Source of the DNA: Patiriisocius sp047731265
GTDB lineage: Bacteria; Bacteroidota; Bacteroidia; Flavobacteriales; Flavobacteriaceae
DNA: 64,000 bases
Reading direction: 5' to 3'
Assembly (NCBI RefSeq): GCF_047731265.1
Contig: NZ_CP159835.1
Span: forward strand, 2,170,001 to 2,234,000
In this document: positions 57,776 to 64,000 of the stretch, in pieces
Numbering within the stretch: the first letter of the stretch is position 1
Layout: the number at the start of each line of letters is the position of its first letter
The notes under the pieces: generated by a model
Databases searched by the model: none
Told to the model about the DNA's origin: nothing
What the model saw: the letters and a program-made list of their open reading frames with translations, nothing else
Made by a program: the position numbers and the translations under genes

Positions 57776-60700
57776 ATGAAATTCATTTTAAATATTTTAG
57801 TATCAAGTATTCTTCTACTTAGCTTTGGTTGTGATTCAAAGAAATCCTCATCTCTTGAGCGAGCTGAAGTAAAGACATATAAAGGTTTCGAGAAGGTTGA
57901 ATATGCTAATTCAGGATTAAAGTTCATGAATGTACTAAAACAAGATTTATCTTTTAATTTTTTAAATTATCCTTATATATATTCTGGTGCTGGTTTGGCA
58001 GTTGGGGATATAGATAATGATGGTTTGGATGACATTTATTTGGTTTCAAATTTTGAATCAAATAAATTATACAAAAATAAAGGGGAGTTGGAGTTTGAAG
58101 ATATCACGGATATTTCAAAAACAGGTGATTTTGTCGGTTTTTCAACTGGGGCTAGTATGATGGATATTAACGCAGATGGTTATTTAGATATTTATGTTTG
58201 TAAAGCTGGTTCATTAGGCAATGATGAAGGAAGAAGAAATTTAGTTTATATTAATTTAAAGGACGGAACTTTTAAAGAAGAAGGTAAACGTTGGGGTCTC
58301 GCTGATCCTGGTTATAGTACACAAGCCTATCAATTAGATTTTGATAATGATGGTGATTTAGATATTTATATTGTTAATCATAGATATGATTTTAAAAATA
58401 ACGGCAAGATCAGCACTCAAATTCAAAGAAATATTGAGGATATTACGAGTGACCAATTGTATCGAAATGACGGGGATAAGTTTTCGAAAATTACCCAAGA
58501 TGCGGGATTATTAAATAAAACTTGGGGCTTGAGTGCCTCCATTGGAGATTTTAACGAGGATGGTTGGACAGATATCTTTGTAGCCAATGATTTTTTAGAA
58601 CCTGATTTTTTATACATAAACCAAAAAGACGGAAGTTTCAAAGATGAAGGTGAAAAATATTTGAAGCACATTTCGTTTAATAGTATGGGAAGCGATTTTG
58701 CTGATTTCAATAACGATCTTAAACCAGATCTAATTACATTAGATATGATGGCTGAAGAATATGCTCGTAGTAAAGAGAATATGGCTTCTATGAGTATAGA
58801 CAACTTTAACACAATGGTTCAGCTTGGTTATAACCACGCGTATATGGCTAATATGTTGAATCTAAATAGAGGTAATGGTAAATTCCAAGAAATAGGGCAA
58901 TTGTCAGGAATCACTAAAACTGATTGGAGTTGGGCTCCTTTATTTTCAGATTTTAATAATGATGGTTTAAAAGACATTTTTATATCAAACGGTGTTATTA
59001 AAGATTATACAAATCAAGATTTTAGAAATAATATCAAAAGATTAAACAGCCAAGGTAAACAGTTTACGTTAGAAGAAGTATCAGAATTATTACCAGCAGA
59101 AAAACTACGTAATTACCTCTTTATGAATACTGACAACCTTAAATTTATAAACCAAGCAGCCGTGTTAGGTTTGGAGGAGAAAACCTTTTCAAATGGAGCT
59201 GCTTATTCAGATTTAGATAATGATGGTGATTTAGATATCATTATTAATAATCACGAAGACTATGTGAGTCTTTTTGAGAATAAAGCAGAAAATAATTATT
59301 TAAAAATTAAACTTAAAGGACCCAATAATAATCCTATGGCAATTGGTGCCACTGTTACTTTAATTGCTGATTCTTTACTGCAAAATCAACACGTATATAC
59401 CGCCCGTGGATATGAATCTTCTGTTTCAAGTGTGCTTAACTTTGGCTTGGGAGCCCGAACTAAAATTGATACTGTTGAAATCTTGTGGATGGATGGAACA
59501 CAATCTCAACTTTCAAACGTTAAAAGTAATTCATTGTTAAAAATTGATTATTCAAATATTACTAGAAATACTATTTCTAAGAAAAATTATTCTTCAGTAG
59601 TAAAAGAGATTTCTCAATCTGATTTAGGTATTAATTTTAGCCATGTTGAAAGTGGTTTTGATGATTACAAAGAACAATTACTACTTCCTCAAAAACAATC
59701 TACCAAAGGAAGTAATATAGTGGTGGCTGATTTTAATGGAGATGGCAAAGAAGACTTCTTTGTTGGTAATGCTGCGGGATCATCAGGAATGCTTTTTATT
59801 CAATCTGAAGGTGTTTTTAAAAATAGTAGCGTCGCTTTATGGGAGTCTGAAAAATCTCATGAAGATGGCGACGCAATTGCGATTGATATAGATAATGATG
59901 GTGATTTAGATTTAATAATTACAAGTGCTGGATATGAATTTGATGAGAATTCTCCGTTATTAAATGATAGAATTTACCTGAACGATGGTATCGGAAATTT
60001 TTCAAAATCAAAGATTAAATTGCCTTATAATGGACAATCAACAAAAGCTATAGCCGCTTCAGATTTTGATGGTGATGGCGATATGGATGTGTTTGTTGGC
60101 GGAAATGTATTACCTCAAAAATATCCATTATCTTCTAACTCTTATTTTTTAATTAACGACAAGGGTACATTCAAAGACAATACCTTAGATATGATAGAAG
60201 ATCACAATTTGGGAATTATATCTTCGGCTAAATTTGCTGACATTGATAGTGATGGAGATGAAGATTTAATTACTGTTGGCGAATGGAATGGAGTTCAAGT
60301 ATTTGAGAATACAAATGGAAAATTTAGCCCAACGGCGAATGATCTTGCTTCCTATAAAGGATGGTGGCAAACCGTTACGGTTGTGGATATTGATGGAGAT
60401 GGAGACTTAGATATTCTTGCAGGAAACATAGGGAATAACAATAAATTCCAACCTAAAAAAAATACTCCAATATTTATTTATTCAAAAGATTTTGATAGTA
60501 ACGGTAGCTATGATGTAGCACTAACTAAATTTAATAACGGTGTATTGGTTCCTGTTAGAGGAAAGGAATGCAGTTCTGAACAGAGTCCATTTTTATTAGA
60601 TAAAATAAAGACATATAAGGAATTTGCAAATCTTAATTTTGAAGAGATTTATGGGGAAGAACGCCTAGAAGGTGCTAACAAGTTAGATGCGAATTTCTTT

Positions 60701-61060
60701 GAAAGTGTTCTAATTGAGAATAAAGGAAGAATGAATTTTGAAATACATAAATTACCAAATCTGGCTCAAGGAGGTCCTACAATGGCTTTTATGCTTTTGA
60801 ATAAAAAGGACGACCACACACAGATTATCGGAGCCGGAGGATTGTATGATGCTGAAGTAGAAACTATTCGTTATGATGCTAATTATGGTTATGCTATTGA
60901 AAAGAAGTCAAACGAAAAGTTAAAATTAGCAAATATTGCAGTTCCAATATTAGATTTTGATGTGAGAGATTTAGCGTCGATTACTGTAAATGGAAAACAA
61001 TTAATGTTGGTGTTATCAAACAATGATGCTTTGCGTGTTTTTGAAATTCCTGTTAATTAG
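57776..61060 (+). CDS. FG-GAP/VCBS-repeat lipoprotein with ASPIC/UnbV domain
   Basis: A 1094-residue lipoprotein: signal peptide ends LSFGC at Cys19, followed by DSKKSS, which lacks an acidic export signal. Many Asp-rich beta-propeller repeats are visible, such as GDIDNDGLDDIYLVS, DINADGYLDIYVC, DFDNDGDLDIYIVN and DFNEDGWTDIFVAND, in two blocks (about residues 60-490 and 650-900). Between them, at about 510-600, sits an ASPIC/UnbV segment (LKGPNNNPMAIGATVTLIAD, RGYESSVSSVLNFGLG). Such proteins bind calcium and probably take part in polymer or glycan capture near SusCD-type systems. No SusC/D gene is adjacent on this strand. Confidence 0.88.
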   Translation: MKFILNILVSSILLLSFGCDSKKSSSLERAEVKTYKGFEKVEYANSGLKFMNVLKQDLSFNFLNYPYIYSGAGLAVGDIDNDGLDDIYLVSNFESNKLYKNKGELEFEDITDISKTGDFVGFSTGASMMDINADGYLDIYVCKAGSLGNDEGRRNLVYINLKDGTFKEEGKRWGLADPGYSTQAYQLDFDNDGDLDIYIVNHRYDFKNNGKISTQIQRNIEDITSDQLYRNDGDKFSKITQDAGLLNKTWGLSASIGDFNEDGWTDIFVANDFLEPDFLYINQKDGSFKDEGEKYLKHISFNSMGSDFADFNNDLKPDLITLDMMAEEYARSKENMASMSIDNFNTMVQLGYNHAYMANMLNLNRGNGKFQEIGQLSGITKTDWSWAPLFSDFNNDGLKDIFISNGVIKDYTNQDFRNNIKRLNSQGKQFTLEEVSELLPAEKLRNYLFMNTDNLKFINQAAVLGLEEKTFSNGAAYSDLDNDGDLDIIINNHEDYVSLFENKAENNYLKIKLKGPNNNPMAIGATVTLIADSLLQNQHVYTARGYESSVSSVLNFGLGARTKIDTVEILWMDGTQSQLSNVKSNSLLKIDYSNITRNTISKKNYSSVVKEISQSDLGINFSHVESGFDDYKEQLLLPQKQSTKGSNIVVADFNGDGKEDFFVGNAAGSSGMLFIQSEGVFKNSSVALWESEKSHEDGDAIAIDIDNDGDLDLIITSAGYEFDENSPLLNDRIYLNDGIGNFSKSKIKLPYNGQSTKAIAASDFDGDGDMDVFVGGNVLPQKYPLSSNSYFLINDKGTFKDNTLDMIEDHNLGIISSAKFADIDSDGDEDLITVGEWNGVQVFENTNGKFSPTANDLASYKGWWQTVTVVDIDGDGDLDILAGNIGNNNKFQPKKNTPIFIYSKDFDSNGSYDVALTKFNNGVLVPVRGKECSSEQSPFLLDKIKTYKEFANLNFEEIYGEERLEGANKLDANFFESVLIENKGRMNFEIHKLPNLAQGGPTMAFMLLNKKDDHTQIIGAGGLYDAEVETIRYDANYGYAIEKKSNEKLKLANIAVPILDFDVRDLASITVNGKQLMLVLSNNDALRVFEIPVN

Positions 61061-61079
61061 TAAACACTTATTTTACGTT

Positions 61080-61304
61080 TTAAAAAATAGACTTCATTAT
61101 AGTTTGAATTCCTTTAAAAATGAGAAAAATAGCACTGGCACCGGCTACCAAACCTAATACAAGAAAGAGGTAAAAAGTCCAGTTTTCTTTATTAAGAGCA
61201 GAAAGTGTAATAAAATATGGGCCTAAAAAAAGTAGTGGTAGTGAGGCTGCTAAAGTTTTTAAGCCTTTGACTAAAATTTTTAGATCTGTATGTTCTTTAC
61301 TCAT
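61080..61304 (-). CDS. DUF6095-type small membrane protein
   Basis: A 74-residue protein with two hydrophobic segments (LKTLAASLPLLFLGPYFITL and FYLFLVLGLVAGASAIFLIF) and a short basic N-terminus. It resembles the DUF6095 family of small flavobacterial membrane proteins; function unknown. The longest frame starts at 61325, but the ATG at 61304 fits the family better and overlaps murQ by only 8 nt. Confidence 0.8.
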   Translation of the reverse strand: MSKEHTDLKILVKGLKTLAASLPLLFLGPYFITLSALNKENWTFYLFLVLGLVAGASAIFLIFKGIQTIMKSIF

Positions 61305-62112
61305 AATTGTAATTTTTAATTGCATTACGAACGCTTTTGTGTTTCTTTAGTAGGAATTCAGCCTCCTTAAGACCAATGCTTAAGGCCTCAACAATCATTT
61401 GTGTCCCCCTTTCAACGAGCTTGGTATTGCTTAATTGCATATCTACCATTTTGTTTCCCTGAACTTTACCCAATTGTATCATTGCGGCAGTTGAAATCAT
61501 GTTTAAAATGAGTTTCTGTGTCGTACCAGCTTTCATTCTTGAACTACCTGTTACGAATTCTGGTCCAACCACAGCAACCACGGGGTATTTTGCTGTTTGT
61601 GCGAGAGGACTATCTTCATTACAGGTTATACAACCTGTAGTTATGCTTAATGAGTTGCATTTTTTCAACGCGCTTATAACGTAAGGAGTCGTTCCAGATG
61701 CGGCAATACCAATGACAACGTCATTAATCCCAACTTGATGTTTTTTTAAATCTTCCCAACCTTGGGTGGTTGAATCTTCAGCAAATTCTACTGCTTTTCG
61801 TATGGCAACATCTCCGCCTGCAATTAACCCAATTACGACTCCATGATTCAAGCCAAAAGTAGGGGGTATTTCACTAGCATCTAATATGCCTAATCTACCA
61901 CTAGTGCCTGCTCCTATATAAAATAACCTTCCGCCTTTTTGTAATGATTTAACTACTTTTTTAGTAAGTTTTTCAATTTGAGGAATTGCCTTTTCTACCG
62001 CTTTAGGAACTTTTTGGTCTTCCGTATTAATATGGATTAATAGCTCGTGTAAGTTCATTTTTTCCAAATGATCATAATGTGAAGATGCTTCGGTAGTTTT
62101 TTTGAAGCTCAT
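61297..62112 (-). CDS. murQ: N-acetylmuramic acid 6-phosphate etherase
   Basis: A 271-residue SIS-domain lyase that cleaves the lactyl ether of MurNAc-6-phosphate to GlcNAc-6-phosphate in cell-wall recycling. Motifs: FYIGAGTSGRLGILDASEIPPTFG (with catalytic Glu), AVEFAEDSTTQGWEDL (second Glu), and GIAASGTTPYVISALK. Lies 11 nt downstream of the DUF4249 gene and overlaps the DUF6095 gene. Confidence 0.95.
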   Translation of the reverse strand: MSFKKTTEASSHYDHLEKMNLHELLIHINTEDQKVPKAVEKAIPQIEKLTKKVVKSLQKGGRLFYIGAGTSGRLGILDASEIPPTFGLNHGVVIGLIAGGDVAIRKAVEFAEDSTTQGWEDLKKHQVGINDVVIGIAASGTTPYVISALKKCNSLSITTGCITCNEDSPLAQTAKYPVVAVVGPEFVTGSSRMKAGTTQKLILNMISTAAMIQLGKVQGNKMVDMQLSNTKLVERGTQMIVEALSIGLKEAEFLLKKHKSVRNAIKNYNYE

Positions 62113-62123
62113 AGAAGTTTTGT

Positions 62124-62924
62124 TTATTGAACCGTATATTCTAATGTTGATATTTCTGAAATTCTAAAGTATCCTAACGGGAAGTTTTCTTCATTGGTTG
62201 TATTAAGAATATTTCCTTTCACGGTAGCTGGTTGTGTCTCAAAAGGACCTCCGCCACCGTCATCTACTTGTTGTAATAACACCACCATAAAGTTATAGAA
62301 ATCTTCATCTACACCAAATAAATTAAAGGTAACTTCATCACCTTCTGCAAGATCGTCTGCTAAATAAAATCCATTCACCCTATTGCCATCAAAGAATTCA
62401 TCAAAAAATGTGTCTCTTTCATCTCCTCTAATAGATAAAACTTCAATGAGGTAGTAATTTTCCTCACCGGCAGGATCTGTAAAAAACACTTTAAGTTCAA
62501 TGTCCTCTCCAGAAAACCCTCCTTCATTGTTTTGTTCTACTTCATCTAGCGTGGTGACGACAACTAATGATTCTGTCGCTTCATAAGTTTCACCTTTATG
62601 GACAACGGTTAAGGTATAATCTAATCCAAAAGTTGGGTTGAAATCTGTCGTATATTTTCCTGCACCAATATGTAAAAAAGGAAAGACTTCTCCTGTTTCA
62701 GAAGTTATAGTTACCGTTGCATTTGGGACTGTGGGAATATTATCGTTAAAAAAAGGTGCGGTTTCTGTAAGTGTAACCATAGGGTCTGAACTTCCATCTT
62801 TTGATACATTTATGGTAGCTTCGATGACCAGTCGTGGCTCACTATCTTCAAGGTCTACTTCTATGACATCTTCACAAGAAATGCAAAGCAATGCCGAGAG
62901 TATTATTAATTGAATATATTTCAT
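62124..62924 (-). CDS. DUF4249 lipoprotein
   Basis: A 266-residue lipoprotein; signal ends LLCISC and Cys is followed by EDVIEVDLED. The mature protein has LVIEATINVSKDGSSDPMVTLTET and PNATVTITSETGEVFPF, typical of DUF4249, a family encoded next to TonB-dependent receptors and thought to be their surface partner. The receptor gene is 3 nt upstream. Confidence 0.87.
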   Translation of the reverse strand: MKYIQLIILSALLCISCEDVIEVDLEDSEPRLVIEATINVSKDGSSDPMVTLTETAPFFNDNIPTVPNATVTITSETGEVFPFLHIGAGKYTTDFNPTFGLDYTLTVVHKGETYEATESLVVVTTLDEVEQNNEGGFSGEDIELKVFFTDPAGEENYYLIEVLSIRGDERDTFFDEFFDGNRVNGFYLADDLAEGDEVTFNLFGVDEDFYNFMVVLLQQVDDGGGGPFETQPATVKGNILNTTNEENFPLGYFRISEISTLEYTVQ

Positions 62925-62927
62925 TGC

Positions 62928-64000
62928 TTAAAATTTAAAGTTATAGGTAACGGAAGGAATAATTCCAAAAATCGAAAGTCGCACAGCCTCATTTGCACCA
63001 GTATCTGCATTTTCTCTAAAAGAAACTGAAGCTGCATTTCTTCTGTTGTAAATGTTGTATACGCTAAAGACCCATTCCCCTTTCCATTTTTTTTCCTTGT
63101 TAGATTTTGGTTTTAATGTTGCTGAAACATCCATTCTATGAAAATTATTTAATCTACTGGCATTTCTGGGTTCAAAAACAGGTACTATTTGTCCTTGATA
63201 TTCATATTGAGCCGTTGGGAAAGTATTAGGCCTTCCAGTTTGAAATATTAAATTTGCTCCAAATGACCATTTTGGACTTAGCTCATATTGTGCGGTTACA
63301 GAAAAATCATGCGTCCTGTCCCAAGCTGTGTTATACCACTCGCCATTGTTTATGCCTGTTTCAACTGGGGTTCTTCCAGGTGTTCGTTGTTCAGATTTTG
63401 ACAAAGTATAGGCTACCCAACCGGTAAATTTCCCTCTTGTTTTTCTAGCTAAAAACTCAAGCCCATAAGCTCTTGCTTCGCCGTTTAATATGACTTGCTC
63501 AATAGCATCGTTTGCAATTAAATTTGCATCGTCAACATAATCAATTCTATTTTGCACCTCTTTGTAATATCCTTCAATCTCAAAAGTAAAGTTTTCGAAA
63601 TCTCTGAAATAACCTAAAGCAACCTGATCCCCTAATTGTGGATCAATAAATTCTCCGCTTGGTGCATACACATCAAAAGGAGTAGGTGAGGTAGTGTTAC
63701 TCAATAAATGAATGTATTGAACGGTTCTATTGTAACTTGCTTTAAGTGACGAAACGTCGTTTAATTGGTAGGATAAAGAAAATCTAGGTTCAAAATTCAC
63801 AAATGATTTTGTGGTAGTACTCCTTGAGGCTGAAATTGTATCAATTGGGGTTGCTTTTTGATAAATATCTAAAGCTTCATTGTATAGTATAGGATTGTCG
63901 TTTTCATACACATTGATTGATTCTTGACCAAGCCTATTAAAACTTGAAATTCTTAGACCCGCTTGGATGTTTAATTTTTCTGAAACTTTAAAATTCCCAT
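62928..64000 (-). CDS. TonB-dependent receptor, C-terminal part (gene continues beyond window)
   Basis: The - strand frame is open to the window edge. The 357 visible residues are beta-barrel strands: EKLNIQAGLRISSFNRLG, FEPRFSLSYQLNDVSSLKASYNRT, GYFRDFENFTFEIEGYYKEV, WDRTHDFSVTAQYELSPKWSFGANL, and a C-terminus ending in an aromatic residue (SVTYNFKF) as required for outer-membrane insertion. The plug domain and start lie outside. Paired with DUF4249, which suggests a specific surface uptake system; substrate unknown. Confidence 0.88.
   Translation of the reverse strand, partial: GNFKVSEKLNIQAGLRISSFNRLGQESINVYENDNPILYNEALDIYQKATPIDTISASRSTTTKSFVNFEPRFSLSYQLNDVSSLKASYNRTVQYIHLLSNTTSPTPFDVYAPSGEFIDPQLGDQVALGYFRDFENFTFEIEGYYKEVQNRIDYVDDANLIANDAIEQVILNGEARAYGLEFLARKTRGKFTGWVAYTLSKSEQRTPGRTPVETGINNGEWYNTAWDRTHDFSVTAQYELSPKWSFGANLIFQTGRPNTFPTAQYEYQGQIVPVFEPRNASRLNNFHRMDVSATLKPKSNKEKKWKGEWVFSVYNIYNRRNAASVSFRENADTGANEAVRLSIFGIIPSVTYNFKF

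Overview
The window is an AT-rich chromosomal segment of a member of the Bacteroidota, most likely family Flavobacteriaceae. The evidence is the 16S rRNA gene, the TTG-N19/21-TAnnTTTG promoters typical of this phylum, lipoproteins whose acylated Cys is followed by acidic residues (CSDDDD, CSEDD, CNDDD), split transketolase subunits, and a merR-crtI-crtB-crtZ-lycopene cyclase carotenoid cluster. I see no IS element, prophage, CRISPR array or integrase, so this reads as core chromosome.

Layout. 1-1569: the 3' part of a dead amidohydrolase gene. 1919-8278: an intact + strand set (DUF4856 lipoprotein, imelysin-family lipoprotein, HTTM membrane protein, FecA-like TonB receptor) that looks like an iron or metal uptake operon. 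8350-12382: a facing - strand operon (imelysin, di-heme oxidoreductase, imelysin, small Cys-cluster protein) in which the first three genes are decayed. 12570-25276: guaB, a lipoprotein, a small conserved protein, a periplasmic foldase operon (three PpiC/SurA-type proteins plus a MoxR ATPase), aconitase, a TlpA-like thioredoxin and a GNAT-fold protein. 25340-30930: the carotenoid operon with its B12-binding MerR regulator and two dead genes at its distal end. 31357-31566: tRNA-Lys and tRNA-Leu. 31829-43205: housekeeping genes (aroK, S4 protein, transketolase, tgt, lptG-like permease, accA, dnaB). 43303-46380: a secreted conserved protein, a broken nucleotide cyclase and a broken lipoprotein. 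46973-50304: the classic thrS-infC-rpmI-rplT operon, reading away from the rRNA operon. 50679-56493: a complete rRNA operon (16S, tRNA-Ile, tRNA-Ala, 23S, 5S) behind two tandem promoters. 56457-57372: a seven-unit tandem array of 134 bp made of 5S-like tails and terminators. 57776-64000: a large FG-GAP lipoprotein, then a - strand operon with a TonB receptor, DUF4249 lipoprotein, murQ and DUF6095.

Two themes stand out. First, there are eight pseudogenes in 64 kb, with nonsense codons, frameshifts and lost active-site residues, while every housekeeping gene is open; this suggests recent relaxation of selection on accessory functions. Second, the stable-RNA loci share an unusual signature: both rRNA promoters and the tRNA promoter carry GCAGCCGCTAA directly after the -7 element, and the rRNA operon is followed by the tandem 5S-tail/terminator array, in which the terminator stem has changed by compensatory substitutions.

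Several gene starts were moved downstream of the longest reading frame because the apparent TTG start is the TTG inside a TAnnTTTG promoter element. infC was extended upstream to an ATA start.
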